Of a DNA stretch of 64,000 nucleotides, positions 8,741 to 17,501 are shown piece after piece. The DNA comes from Gymnodinialimonas phycosphaerae. GTDB lineage: Bacteria; Pseudomonadota; Alphaproteobacteria; Rhodobacterales; Rhodobacteraceae. A program made the translations under genes and the position numbers. How positions within the stretch are numbered: the first letter of the stretch is position 1; every line of letters starts with the position of its first letter. Under the pieces are notes generated by a model. It saw only the letters and a program-made list of their open reading frames with translations, had not been told where the DNA came from and searched no databases. Location: positions 1,178,001 through 1,242,000 of the forward strand of contig NZ_JAIMBW010000001.1 in assembly GCF_019195455.1 (NCBI RefSeq), read 5' to 3'.

Positions 8741-9304
8741 ATGATCCGCCTGACCGCCCTCACCATCTTCACAATCGCCAGCCTCTTCGGCTGCGGACCG
8801 GAGCGCTATTCGTGGAACCAGCGCATGACCGTCATGGTCGAGACGCCGGACGGGATCGTGACCGGGTCTTCAGTTATCGAGGTCAACGCTACTTATTGTC
8901 CAGACGGCTGCGGGTTGGCGCGGGATAGTATCGGGTCTTTCAACTATCGCGGCGAAGCGGTTGCGGTGGAGGTTCTGCCAGGACAGTGGCTTTTTGCGCT
9001 CATCGGTGCGCCTGGCGAATTGATCTACCACGCGCGTCCAGATTTGTTCGGCGGCATTCGGCGCAGCGACCGTGGGCAATGGGCGCGATTGATCCCAAAT
9101 GTGACGGGGGCGGTTGAGTTGACCGGAGGCTTGCGGCCAAGGCTTGTGACTTTCGCCGACATCGCCGTTCCCGCGAGTGTGGAGGCCGTCGATGCAGATA
9201 AACTGGCCGCAACGTTTGGGGAAGATGTGCGTTTGGTCGAGGTAACTCTGGACGTGACACGGGAAGATGCAACCCTTGGCCGCGTCCCCTCCGTGCTTTC
9301 ATAG
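8741..9304 (+). CDS. Putative lipoprotein of unknown function
   Basis: This 187-residue protein has a lipoprotein signal peptide: a short hydrophobic run ending in the lipobox SLFGC, with Cys18 the predicted lipidated residue. The mature part contains two more cysteines in YCPDGCGL and mixed beta-type sequence, but no family I recognise. The ATG at 8741 is the first codon giving a proper signal. It diverges from rplM and stands alone. Anchoring in the cell envelope is supported by the lipobox; function is unknown. Confidence 0.65.
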   Translation: MIRLTALTIFTIASLFGCGPERYSWNQRMTVMVETPDGIVTGSSVIEVNATYCPDGCGLARDSIGSFNYRGEAVAVEVLPGQWLFALIGAPGELIYHARPDLFGGIRRSDRGQWARLIPNVTGAVELTGGLRPRLVTFADIAVPASVEAVDADKLAATFGEDVRLVEVTLDVTREDATLGRVPSVLS

Positions 9305-9492
9305 TTGGAGGCAATGGAGCGCGGTATGTTGGACGATGCGCAATTCAGCAGCCTATCTGCTGAAAATCGCTTGGCAAACGATCTCACTCGACTTGATTTT
9401 TGGAGGCCCTGAAGCGCCACTGCGAGACCACAAGTCAGCACCGAGGAATACGCCCTTGTACCCACCCCTCCCACCACAATATCCCCTCTCCC

Positions 9493-9894
9493 ATGGCCAT
9501 CACACCAAACACCAACCCAAACACTACCCACCTCACCCACAAAGGCGAGCAAACCTATGCCGGCACCCACCTGATCATCGACCTCCACAACGCCCGCCAC
9601 CTCGATGACCAACTCCTCATCGAACAGGCCCTCCGCGACGCGACCGAGGCCACCGGCGCCACGCTCCTGCACATCCACTCCCACCGCTTCTCGCCTCAGG
9701 GCGTCACCGCCATGGCGATCCTGGCCGAGTCCCATATCTCCTGCCACACCTGGCCCGAGATCAACTATGCAGCGTTCGATATCTTCATGTGCGGCGACAC
9801 CGATCCCCACGCCGCACTGCCCGTCCTGAAAGCCGCCTTCGAGACCGAAGACATCCAAGTCACCGAACTCCACCGCGGACACCTTCCCGCCTGA
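9493..9894 (+). CDS. speD: S-adenosylmethionine decarboxylase proenzyme, class 1B type
   Basis: This 133-residue proenzyme makes decarboxylated AdoMet, the aminopropyl donor for spermidine. The self-cleavage site is visible in LAESHISCHTWPE: cleavage between Glu79 and Ser80 would leave the pyruvoyl group on Ser80. The nearby His85 and the Cys in DIFMCGDTDP (Cys100) match the other catalytic positions of the short bacterial class. The length is typical. The ATG at 9493 gives the normal N terminus. No spermidine synthase gene adjoins it. Its only polyamine-related neighbour is the transporter operon at 2.3-5.3 kb. Confidence 0.92.
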   Translation: MAITPNTNPNTTHLTHKGEQTYAGTHLIIDLHNARHLDDQLLIEQALRDATEATGATLLHIHSHRFSPQGVTAMAILAESHISCHTWPEINYAAFDIFMCGDTDPHAALPVLKAAFETEDIQVTELHRGHLPA

Positions 9895-9925
9895 TACATT
9901 CCCCGTTCCAGAAATATCCCGGGGG

Positions 9926-9961
9926 CTGGGGCAGAGCCCCAGCGCGCTCCCTTCGGAGCGC
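9926..9961. repeat. Two tandem hairpins between speD and the thioesterase gene
   Basis: CTGGGGC/GCCCCAG (loop AGA, 9926-9942) is followed by GCGCTCC/GGAGCGC (9944-9961). They lie between convergent genes and could act as a bidirectional terminator. They follow the motif AAATATCCCGGGG, which recurs in similar form near 51066. Confidence 0.6.
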
Positions 9962-9971
9962 AATAGAAGAC

Positions 9972-10391
9972 TCACTTCGGCGGCATCGAATAGGTCATCG
10001 ACGCCCGCGCCACCGGCTCCTCCATTCCGTCCGAGTAGATCAGGCAGTCCCCCACCGCCAACACCCGGCCGATCTTCAACAACCGGCACTCGCAGATCAG
10101 ATCCACCCCGGCCACCGGCTTGCGCATGAAATCAAAAGATCCGCCCGTCGTCACCGCCAAAGCCTCCCGCCCCTTCATCGCAAGCACCGCGATATAGACC
10201 GAGACATCGGCCAGTGCGAACATCGCGGGCCCCGATACGGTGCCGCCCGGGCGCAGGTGCCGCTCGGCCACGGGCATGCGGACGCGCACAGCACGATCCG
10301 CCACCGCCTCGATCACGAAATCCCCGCGCACCTGCGGGAAAACCTCGTCCAGGTAGGCCGCAATCTCATCAACCTGCATCGCTACGTTCAT
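9972..10391 (-). CDS. PaaI-type hotdog thioesterase
   Basis: This 139-residue protein matches the PaaI/acyl-CoA thioesterase group: RPGGTVSGPAMFALADVSVY corresponds to the HPxGxxHGG active-site region, and TTGGSFDFMRKP to the following strand. Such enzymes hydrolyse acyl-CoA thioesters in the cytoplasm. It diverges from an enoyl-CoA hydratase homologue 70 bp away, which suggests shared acyl-CoA metabolism. The start at 10391 gives the usual length. The substrate is unknown. Confidence 0.8.
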   Translation of the reverse strand: MNVAMQVDEIAAYLDEVFPQVRGDFVIEAVADRAVRVRMPVAERHLRPGGTVSGPAMFALADVSVYIAVLAMKGREALAVTTGGSFDFMRKPVAGVDLICECRLLKIGRVLAVGDCLIYSDGMEEPVARASMTYSMPPK

Positions 10392-10461
10392 TCCGCTTTT
10401 CCCTCCGCCATTTCGTCGCTACCTTTTCCAAAATGCACCGACGGCGCAAGGGAGGCCCGCC

Positions 10462-11256
10462 ATGACCGATCCACTGGTGATCCGCGAGGATCGCGATGCG
10501 ATCACGCATCTGACGCTGAATTCGCCGGGCAATCTCAACGCGCTCTCCGATGAGATGTTGGCGGCCCTGCAAAAGGCCCTCGATACACTGTCCAAGGACA
10601 CCTCCCAAAAGGTCATCGTTCTGAAAGGCGCGGGCCGTGTGTTCTGCGCGGGCCATGACCTGAAGCAGATGCAGGCCGCCCGACAAGCCGAGGATCGTGG
10701 TGCCGCGGCGTGGAAAGACCTTTTCGATCGCTGCTCGCACCTGATGCAGACGCTTCCCCGATTGCCACAACCGGTGATCGCGCAGGTCCACGGGCTAGCG
10801 GCGGCGGCGGGATGCCAGCTGGTCGCCTCCTGCGATCTGGCGGTGGCGACCGACGATGCGCGCTTCGGAGTGAACGGGGTCAACATCGGCTTGTTCTGTT
10901 CCACGCCGATGGTTGCGCTCAGCCGCGTCATGCCACGCAAACAGGTGTTCGAGATGCTCACGACAGGCGAGTTCCTGGACGCCGCCCGCGCCCGCGAGGT
11001 GGGCCTGATCAACCGCATCGCCGCCCCTGACGCGCTGGACGCCACGACTCAGGAATTGGCCGAAACCATCGCCGCCAAACTCTCGTCCGCAGTGAAAGTC
11101 GGCAAACAGGCGTTCTATGCCCAGGCGGACCTGACCCTCGCCGACGCCTATGCCCTGACCGGCGACGTGATGGTCGAGAACATGCTGAACGCACAAACCA
11201 ACGAGGGCATCACGGCGTTCCTTGAAAAGCGCAAGCCCGATTGGGCCACGTCCTAG
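10462..11256 (+). CDS. Enoyl-CoA hydratase/isomerase family protein (ECHDC3-like)
   Basis: This 264-residue crotonase-fold protein has the oxyanion-hole segments FCAGHDLKQM (residues 61-70) and HGLAAAAGCQLVASCDLAVA (110-129). The positions that hold the two catalytic glutamates of classical hydratases appear changed: GCQL has Gln119, and the following FGVNGVNIG segment has no Glu. This resembles the ECHDC3-type subgroup more than FadB-type hydratases, so hydratase activity is doubtful. The gene diverges from a hotdog thioesterase gene. The start ATG follows AGGGAGG at an appropriate distance. Confidence 0.85.
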   Translation: MTDPLVIREDRDAITHLTLNSPGNLNALSDEMLAALQKALDTLSKDTSQKVIVLKGAGRVFCAGHDLKQMQAARQAEDRGAAAWKDLFDRCSHLMQTLPRLPQPVIAQVHGLAAAAGCQLVASCDLAVATDDARFGVNGVNIGLFCSTPMVALSRVMPRKQVFEMLTTGEFLDAARAREVGLINRIAAPDALDATTQELAETIAAKLSSAVKVGKQAFYAQADLTLADAYALTGDVMVENMLNAQTNEGITAFLEKRKPDWATS

Positions 11257-11323
11257 ACGCTTTCGCCCCCTCCTCGCTTGCGCTCGTCGCAGCTTCAAGA
11301 CGGGGCAGCTGCGAGGCGGCTCA

Positions 11324-11363
11324 GCGCTCTTCCAGAGCGCGGAGCCAAGGAGGGGCTGGCTCC
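11324..11363. terminator. Tandem hairpins between convergent crotonase and carboxypeptidase genes
   Basis: GCGCTCT/AGAGCGC (loop TCC, 11324-11340) is followed immediately by GGAGCCA/TGGCTCC (11341-11363). There is no T tract on either strand. The position between convergent stops fits a bidirectional transcription barrier. Confidence 0.5.
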
Positions 11364-11372
11364 CGAAGGGAC

Positions 11373-12839
11373 CTACACCCCGAACAGACCGCCGTATTTC
11401 GCATCCAGGTAGTCCAGCAACGGTGCCTCGGAAATCTCGATGCCACTCGCGTGCTCGATCGTTTCGCGCGGCGTACGCAGCCCGCCGTGGCGTTGCAGGT
11501 TTTCGCGCAGCCACGCCAGCGCGGGCGCCGGATCACCGACCTCCAGCGCCACGTCAAGATCCGGCACATCGCGCCGCAGCGCCGCATCGAGGCACCCCGC
11601 GTAGACGTTCCCCAAGGCATAGGTCGGGAAGTAGCCGAACAACCCCACGGGCCAATGCACGTCCTGCAACAGGCCGTTGGACGGCTTGTCGACGGCCATC
11701 CCGAAATCCGCGGCGAACCGTGTGTTCCAGGCCTCTTCAAGGTCCTCGACCTCCAGTTGCCCGCCGAACAGCTGCCGCTCCAGGTCGAAACGCAGCATGA
11801 TGTGGAGGTTGTAATGCACCTCGTCGGCCTCGGTGCGGATATAACCCGTCTGGACGCGGTTGATGACGCGGGCGAAATCCTCGGCGTGGGCTGTGAGCGG
11901 CCCGAAGTGTTCGACCATGCGCCCGTGCAAGTACCGCGTGAACGGGGCGGAGCGTGCCAGCTGATTCTCGTAGATCCGGCTCTGGCTTTCATGGACTCCC
12001 ATCGAGACCCCCTGCCCAAAGGCTGTCAGGCGAAACTCTGGCGCGATGTTCTGCTCGTAGGTGGCGTGGCCGACCTCGTGGATCGTGGAATAGAGGCACC
12101 CCAGGGGTTCCGCCTCGTCCACGCGCGTGGTGATGCGCACATCGGCACCCGAGCCGGAACTGAACGGATGCACCGCCAGATCAAGCCGCCCGTGGTCGAA
12201 GTCATAGCCGAAGGTCGCCGCGATCTCATGGCTCAGCTTCAGTTGCAGCGGCTTGGGAAAGTGGCCCGCCAAGGACGGGGGCATCTGCGCGCCCGCCAAC
12301 CTGTCGCGCAACGCGACAAGGCGCGGGCGCATCCGGTCGAACAGGGCGCCGATCTCGGCGGCGGTGGTGCCGGGCTCGTAATCGGCGATCATCGCATCAT
12401 AGAGGTCGCCACCCTCCGCAATCGCCGCCGCCTCTTCGCGTTTCAGGGCCACGACGTGTTTGAGCGTCGGCAGAAACGCCGCCACGTCCTGATTTGCCCG
12501 CGCCTTGGCCCAAAGGCCTTGGCTCAGCGAGGTCAGGCGCGCCAGTTCCGCCGCCAGTTCCGCCGGCACCTTGACGGCCCGGGCATGGGCGCGGGCGATC
12601 TCGCGCAGCTGCGCGCGGTCCACGTCCGTCCTGGCCTCGGCCGCCGCGAGCCATTCGCCGACCCGAGGGTCGGTGCGTCGCGCGTGCAGTACGCCTTCAA
12701 GGGCTGCGATTTCCGCACCCCGCTGCTCGGCGGCGCCCGGCGGCATCATGGTTTCCTGATCCCACCCCAAACGGCCCATGACCTGGCCGAGGGCCTCGGT
12801 CGTGTGGTTGAAGCTCAGCAGATCGTCCAAGGCGGCCAT
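11373..12839 (-). CDS. Carboxypeptidase M32 (Taq carboxypeptidase family)
   Basis: This 488-residue metallopeptidase of family M32 removes C-terminal amino acids. The zinc motif HEVGH lies at residues 254-258, followed by the third-ligand region GVHESQSR about 25 residues later. The C-terminal YGGLFGV ending also fits the family, and the length of about 490 is normal. The ATG at 12839 was chosen because it overlaps the ctaA stop by one base (TGATG). The enzyme is cytoplasmic, with no signal peptide. Coupling to heme A synthase is a positional fact whose meaning is unclear. Confidence 0.92.
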   Translation of the reverse strand: MAALDDLLSFNHTTEALGQVMGRLGWDQETMMPPGAAEQRGAEIAALEGVLHARRTDPRVGEWLAAAEARTDVDRAQLREIARAHARAVKVPAELAAELARLTSLSQGLWAKARANQDVAAFLPTLKHVVALKREEAAAIAEGGDLYDAMIADYEPGTTAAEIGALFDRMRPRLVALRDRLAGAQMPPSLAGHFPKPLQLKLSHEIAATFGYDFDHGRLDLAVHPFSSGSGADVRITTRVDEAEPLGCLYSTIHEVGHATYEQNIAPEFRLTAFGQGVSMGVHESQSRIYENQLARSAPFTRYLHGRMVEHFGPLTAHAEDFARVINRVQTGYIRTEADEVHYNLHIMLRFDLERQLFGGQLEVEDLEEAWNTRFAADFGMAVDKPSNGLLQDVHWPVGLFGYFPTYALGNVYAGCLDAALRRDVPDLDVALEVGDPAPALAWLRENLQRHGGLRTPRETIEHASGIEISEAPLLDYLDAKYGGLFGV

Positions 12840-13978
12840 CAGGCGGCTCCTCTCACGGATTGGGGCAATGGGTAGCGCGACAGGAAGCGCGCCCGCAGGA
12901 TCAGCGTGATCAACACGACCGCGCCGAACTGATGGGTGATCGCCAGGTACCACGGTGAAGAATGCATGACGGTCACGATGCCAAGCACGATCTGGCCGAA
13001 CATCATTACCAATACCCAGTCAAATGCTCGTTTCGTAGCCGAACGGGCCGAGCGGCGCGCCACGATCCACGCGCCGATGCCGAAGAGAAACAGCACATAT
13101 CCGGTGATCCTGTGGAAGAATTGCACCGTGCCGTCGTTCTCGAAGAGGTTGCGGTACCACGGCTCGATCGCCCACATGCCCGGCGGTGTGAAGGCGCCGG
13201 CCATCAGGGGCCAGTCGATGTAATTGCGGCCCGCGTCGATGCCCGCCACCAGCGCGCCGATCAGGATTTGCAGCGCGGTCAGGTGCATGAGACCCGTCGC
13301 CATACCCGCCAATTTGCGGTCCCCATCGCGTCGTGCGGTCATCAACTCGGCCTCGGCCCGGCCAAGCAGCATGATGTACCAGGCCATCAGCCCCAGGATC
13401 AGGAACGCCAGGCCCAGATGCACGGCAAGGCGGTAAGAGGCCACATCAAACATCCCCGGCGCCATGCCGGAAGCAACCATCCACCAGCCTGCAAGCCCTT
13501 GCAGCCCGCCCAGGGCCCCCAGCAGCACAAGGCGCCCGGTCCAGCCCACAGGCACGGATTTCGTGGCGAGAAGACCCACGAACCCGATGGCCCAAACCAC
13601 CCCGATAAGCCGCGCCCATTGGCGATGGCCCCATTCCCACCAGTAGATCACCTTGAATTCCTCAAGGCTCATGCCGCGGTTTTGTTCCTGGTATTCGGTG
13701 GTGGCGCGATAGGCTTCCAACTCGGCCTCCCACGTCGCCTGATCAAGCGGTGGGATCGCGCCGGTGATCGGCGCCCATTCGGTGATCGACAGGCCCGAGT
13801 CGGTCAGGCGTGTCAGCCCACCGATGGCGATCTGCACAACGACCATGACAAAGAGGATCATGATGAAGACCCGCACCCGCGTGCGGCCCCGGCCCCGGTC
13901 GCGGCTGACACCGCCCGGCGTAGCCGCAGGCTTCTGGGCCGCATTCACATCCTCAAAAATATTGCGTTGTCCAGCCAT
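12839..13978 (-). CDS. ctaA: Heme A synthase CtaA
   Basis: This 379-residue inner-membrane enzyme converts heme O to heme A for cytochrome aa3 oxidase. Eight hydrophobic helices are visible, with conserved heme-ligand histidines in EWGHRQWAR, LAVHLGLAF, QFFHRITGY and AITHQFGAV. The paired extracellular cysteines of the Bacillus type are absent, which matches the alphaproteobacterial CtaA subgroup. An N-terminal polar region of about 35 residues precedes the first helix. Its stop overlaps the start of the M32 peptidase gene by one base. Confidence 0.95.
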   Translation of the reverse strand: MAGQRNIFEDVNAAQKPAATPGGVSRDRGRGRTRVRVFIMILFVMVVVQIAIGGLTRLTDSGLSITEWAPITGAIPPLDQATWEAELEAYRATTEYQEQNRGMSLEEFKVIYWWEWGHRQWARLIGVVWAIGFVGLLATKSVPVGWTGRLVLLGALGGLQGLAGWWMVASGMAPGMFDVASYRLAVHLGLAFLILGLMAWYIMLLGRAEAELMTARRDGDRKLAGMATGLMHLTALQILIGALVAGIDAGRNYIDWPLMAGAFTPPGMWAIEPWYRNLFENDGTVQFFHRITGYVLFLFGIGAWIVARRSARSATKRAFDWVLVMMFGQIVLGIVTVMHSSPWYLAITHQFGAVVLITLILRARFLSRYPLPQSVRGAA

Positions 13979-14190
13979 GGCGCGTCCCTCTTTACGTCTT
14001 GGCCCCTGACCTATCGCGGCCCCCGGCCTCCTTCAAGCACCCGCGACACCACGCCCGGACGCCTCGTAGACCGTCGCCGTACCGCACTGCTTCATCTTGC
14101 CCCTACACCTCCGGGGAGAGGCGATGTTTTCCTTGGAAAAACCTCGCTGGGGGCAGCGCCCTCGTTCCGCCCGCACCGCAACGCATGCCC

Positions 14191-14967
14191 TCAAAGATCC
14201 TTGCGCCGCCCCTCGGCCCATCTCACCATCTGCCGCATCACCCCGTGCAACGTCTGGACGTCGGCGCGCGTCAAATTCAACCGACCCCACAGGTTGCGAA
14301 GGGTCAGCTTCATGCTTTCGGCCTTGGCGGGCGGCCAGAAGAAACCGGCCTCCTCCAGCCGCTCTTCATAATGGGCGCCAAGCTTCTCGACCTCCAGCGT
14401 ACTGGCGAAGTCCGTCTTGGCCAGAGCCATGACCTCTGCGGGCACGCTCGATCCCTGTCGTTGCCACTCGTAGGCGCACAGCAGCACGCATTGCGCGAGG
14501 TTGAGCGACGGAAACGCCGGGTTCACATCGACCGAAATGATCGCGTTGGCAGGCGCGATGTCCGCGTTTTCCAGCCCCGCGCGTTCGGGGCCGAACAGGA
14601 CGCCCACCTTGCCACCAGCGGCGATGATTTCGCGGGCCTGTTCCATCGCGCGCTCGGGCGTGACGACGGGCTTTGTCAGGCCCCGGTCGCGGGCGGTCGT
14701 GGCAAAGACATAGGTGCAATCATGCAGGGCGGCGGGCAGGTCTTCGAAGAGGCCCGCGTCGTCCAGAAGCCGCCCGGCGCCGCTGGCCAGTGCCACGGCG
14801 CGTTCATTGGGCCAGCCATCGCGCGGGGCCACGACGCGCATCCGGTCGAGGCCGAAGTTCCACATCGCGCGCGCCGCCGCACCGATGTTTTCCCCCATCT
14901 GGGGGCGGACCAGAACGAAGGCGGGTTGCCCCGGGCGGGCGGTGGGGGAAGGCGTGATCTCTGACAT
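14191..14967 (-). CDS. trmJ: tRNA (cytidine/uridine-2'-O-)-methyltransferase TrmJ
   Basis: This 258-residue SPOUT-fold enzyme is predicted to methylate the 2'-O of nucleotide 32 in tRNA. The knot motifs are present: FVLVRPQMGENIGAAARAM at the N terminus, LFGPERAGLEN in the middle and SVDVNPAFPSLNLAQCVLL forming the AdoMet-binding knot. The C-terminal third is the TrmJ-specific extension. The ATG at 14967 was chosen, with the open frame upstream judged non-coding. It diverges from thiE (15090). Confidence 0.92.
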   Translation of the reverse strand: MSEITPSPTARPGQPAFVLVRPQMGENIGAAARAMWNFGLDRMRVVAPRDGWPNERAVALASGAGRLLDDAGLFEDLPAALHDCTYVFATTARDRGLTKPVVTPERAMEQAREIIAAGGKVGVLFGPERAGLENADIAPANAIISVDVNPAFPSLNLAQCVLLCAYEWQRQGSSVPAEVMALAKTDFASTLEVEKLGAHYEERLEEAGFFWPPAKAESMKLTLRNLWGRLNLTRADVQTLHGVMRQMVRWAEGRRKDL

Positions 14968-15089
14968 GGCCTGCCCATAGCGAGGGGGCGGGTGTGGCGC
15001 AAGATGCCGGGCAGACAAGGGCGCCCGATTGCCTTGGGCCTCAAGGGGCGGTATCAGCGCCAAGCCTTCGCCTCACCTCAGGACGCCCC

Positions 15090-15719
15090 ATGGAAGACTT
15101 AGACACCCCCGAAACTCCGCAACTCTACCTCATCACCCCCACGGTGTTCGAGCCGGAGGTCTTCGCACCCCACCTGGCGGCCGTTCTGGATGCCGTGGAG
15201 ATCGCCTGCGTCCGCCTTGCCCTTGCCGCCGACGACGAAGATACCCTGGCGCGCGCCGCGGATCATTGCCGCGAGGTCACCCATGCCCGCGACGTGCCAC
15301 TGGTGATCGACCGCCATATCCAGTTGGTGGAGCGGTTGGGCCTCGACGGGGTGCATTTGACCGACGGCGCGCGTTCCGTGCGCGACACCCGCAAGACCTT
15401 GGGCGCGGATGCCATCATCGGCACCTATTGCGCCGCGTCGCGCCATGAGGGGATGTCCGCAGGCGAAGCCGGGGCCGACTACGTCAGTTTCGGCCCTTTG
15501 GGCGAAAGCGGATTGGGCGATGGAAGCCGGGCCGAACGCGATCTGTTTGCCTGGTGGTCGCAGATGATCGAGGTCCCCGTCGTGGCCGAAGGCGCGCTGG
15601 ACGCATCGCTGGTGGAGGCGTTCGCCCCGGTCACGGATTTCTTCGCGATCGGGCCCGAAATCTGGCGCGCCGACGATCCCCTTGCCGCCCTGATGGCCCT
15701 GACAGCGCCGCTGCGCTAA
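15090..15719 (+). CDS. thiE: Thiamine phosphate synthase family protein
   Basis: This 209-residue TIM-barrel protein matches ThiE, which joins the pyrimidine and thiazole phosphates to give thiamine phosphate. Motifs include the N-terminal QLYLITP, VPLVIDRHIQL, the phosphate-binding LGLDGVHLTDG and GADYVSFGPLGES. No other thi genes lie in this window. ThiE paralogues of uncertain function exist in this order, so the annotation is by family. The 3' end overlaps the convergent olsA gene by four bases. Confidence 0.82.
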   Translation: MEDLDTPETPQLYLITPTVFEPEVFAPHLAAVLDAVEIACVRLALAADDEDTLARAADHCREVTHARDVPLVIDRHIQLVERLGLDGVHLTDGARSVRDTRKTLGADAIIGTYCAASRHEGMSAGEAGADYVSFGPLGESGLGDGSRAERDLFAWWSQMIEVPVVAEGALDASLVEAFAPVTDFFAIGPEIWRADDPLAALMALTAPLR

Positions 15720-16546
15720 GCCGCGCCGTCGGCTTGAAGACCGCCCCGCACGGCCTCTTCGGCGGCCCGGGCGAGGGCCTTTCGGTTGGGTGCCTCGGCC
15801 ACCGACAAAGGCGCGTGATAGGCCACGCGGACATGGCCTTTTCCCGGCGTCGCAAGGATTTGCAGCAGGCTCGGCCCAAAATCCATATCGCCCCACCACC
15901 CGTAGTGGCGCGGGTCGGCCCCCGCAGGCGCGGTATAGCTGATCGTGATCGGCTGCACATGAAGCCGGTCGCGCAGGCGCTTTGCAAAGAAAGCCTCGAA
16001 CAGCGTCGTCTTGAAGGGCAAGACCTGATGGCCGTCCGTCGATGTCCCCTCGGGGAAAAACAGCAACTGGTGTCCCGCGATCAGGCGATCTTCAAAAAGC
16101 TTTGTCTGCGCCGCCGCCTCGGCCCGGTTGCGGCGGATGAACACCGTGCCGGTGGCGCGCGCAAGCCAGCCAATGCCGCCCCAGCCCGCGACCTCGGATT
16201 TGGCGACGAAATACATCCGCTTGCCCGCATTCAGCACAAAGATGTCCAGCCAACTGACGTGATTGGCGACAAAGGCGCCCGGCGTCTTCATCGGCTTGCC
16301 CGTGACGGCGCGCGTCAGCCCGAGGCACCGGCAACCGACCCTGCAGACCAGTTGCGTCAGGTAGGGTGTCACCGGGCGCTTCAGGCCCCAGATCCAACGC
16401 TCGGGCAGGCGCAGAAGCAACAGCAGCGGAAAGCAGATCAGCAGGGTCGCGACCAAAGGCAGCCCCCGGCGAAGGATGCGGAGCCATTCGGCAAGCCCAA
16501 GGGCGCGGCGCGCGGGCTCGGGGGGGCCATGCCAGGTGTCAGCCAC
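15716..16546 (-). CDS. olsA: Lyso-ornithine lipid O-acyltransferase OlsA
   Basis: This 276-residue PlsC-family acyltransferase performs the second step of ornithine lipid synthesis, esterifying lyso-ornithine lipid at the membrane. The NHVSWLD box (HX4D motif) and FFPEGTS box are intact, after an N-terminal membrane helix (VATLLICFPLLLLL). The start is taken as the GTG at 16546, which overlaps the olsB stop by eight bases. An in-frame ATG at 16600 would overlap olsB by 62 bases and is less likely. The olsB-olsA pairing strongly supports the assignment over a generic 1-acylglycerol-phosphate acyltransferase. Confidence 0.9.
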   Translation of the reverse strand: MADTWHGPPEPARRALGLAEWLRILRRGLPLVATLLICFPLLLLLRLPERWIWGLKRPVTPYLTQLVCRVGCRCLGLTRAVTGKPMKTPGAFVANHVSWLDIFVLNAGKRMYFVAKSEVAGWGGIGWLARATGTVFIRRNRAEAAAQTKLFEDRLIAGHQLLFFPEGTSTDGHQVLPFKTTLFEAFFAKRLRDRLHVQPITISYTAPAGADPRHYGWWGDMDFGPSLLQILATPGKGHVRVAYHAPLSVAEAPNRKALARAAEEAVRGGLQADGAA

Positions 16547-17315
16547 GGGTGCGATCCCTTTGGTAGATGGCCCGATGCCCCTCGGACATGCGCGCCACAT
16601 CCATCACGAGGCAGACATCGATGCAGTTGAAGGGACGGTCGATGTAGGCCCCCTCGCCCACGAACCCGCCCAAGCGCAGATAGGCCTTGATCAGGGCGGG
16701 CATGGCGCGGATCGCGGCGGGGCGATCCAGCGCGCCCTGTGCAATCATGTCCATCGCAAGGCTCCCCTCGGCGCGGGCCTTGGGGCGGATGTCCTCGGGG
16801 GCCAGATGGCGGTGATGGAGCAGCGACAGCTGACCCGCCAGCGGCGCGGGGTCCAGCCCGTGGAAGCTGGCAACGCCAAACATCACCTCGATCCCGTGCT
16901 CGGCGATGTAGTCGGCAAGGCCACTCCACAGATGCATCATCGCGGTGCCGCCGCGATAATCGGGATGCACGCAGGACCGCCCCAACTCCAACAGCGGGCG
17001 GTTCGAGGCGCGCAGGACGCCGAGGTCATATTCGTCCTCGGAGTAGAAAGAGCCCGCCCGCGCCGCGCCATCCTCGCGCATCACGCGATAGACGCCGACG
17101 ACCTGATCACCCTCGGACCGGCGCCGGTCCAGCAGGATCAGATGGTCGAAATAGGGGTCGAATCGGTCCATCTCCAGACCCGCGTCATGGTCAACCATCG
17201 GCCCGGTGCCGCCCAATTCTTCGATGAAGACCCGGTAACGCAAGCGCTGCGCGGCGCGGATTTCCGCCGGGGTCCTAGCCAGGCGCAGCTCCAGATGCGG
17301 CTCATCAATCTGCAT
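16539..17315 (-). CDS. olsB: L-ornithine N(alpha)-acyltransferase OlsB
   Basis: This 258-residue GNAT-fold enzyme acylates ornithine with a 3-hydroxy fatty acid, the first step of ornithine lipid synthesis. Characteristic segments are AQRLRYRVFIEELG, DHDAGLEMDRFDPYFDHL, LLELGRSCVHPDYRGG and the C-terminal FNCIDVCLVMDV. It overlaps olsA by eight bases, so the two steps are cotranslated. An exact TTAA-N7-TTAAC site lies about 145 bp upstream, raising possible CtrA control. Older annotations call this family hemolysin-like. Confidence 0.92.
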   Translation of the reverse strand: MQIDEPHLELRLARTPAEIRAAQRLRYRVFIEELGGTGPMVDHDAGLEMDRFDPYFDHLILLDRRRSEGDQVVGVYRVMREDGAARAGSFYSEDEYDLGVLRASNRPLLELGRSCVHPDYRGGTAMMHLWSGLADYIAEHGIEVMFGVASFHGLDPAPLAGQLSLLHHRHLAPEDIRPKARAEGSLAMDMIAQGALDRPAAIRAMPALIKAYLRLGGFVGEGAYIDRPFNCIDVCLVMDVARMSEGHRAIYQRDRTRG

Positions 17316-17459
17316 GATTTGCGGTTATTTCCCTTGGATCAGCCGCGCGCGCGGGCGCTCGTCAGGATGCGAAACGGGTGTAGCAGCCTCTTGTGCATTT
17401 GCAAGACGGGCGCAAAGATAACGCGCACGTAAACTTTTCACCCGCGTCATAAGAGCGTG

Positions 17460-17475
17460 TTAAGAACGTGTTAAC
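17460..17475 (+). promoter_or_regulatory. Predicted CtrA-binding site (exact TTAA-N7-TTAAC)
   Basis: The sequence TTAA-GAACGTG-TTAAC matches the full alphaproteobacterial CtrA consensus. It lies between olsB (start 17315, minus) and the DUF3553 stop (17502), and 250 bp upstream of chpT. Binding is predicted, not shown. Confidence 0.55.
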
Positions 17476-17501
17476 CACTTGCCCCTAGGGTAGCGCCGAG
17501 T

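Noticed and set aside
11241..12875. A 544-codon plus-strand frame antisense to the M32 carboxypeptidase
   Set aside because: It has no recognisable domain and mirrors the real gene.
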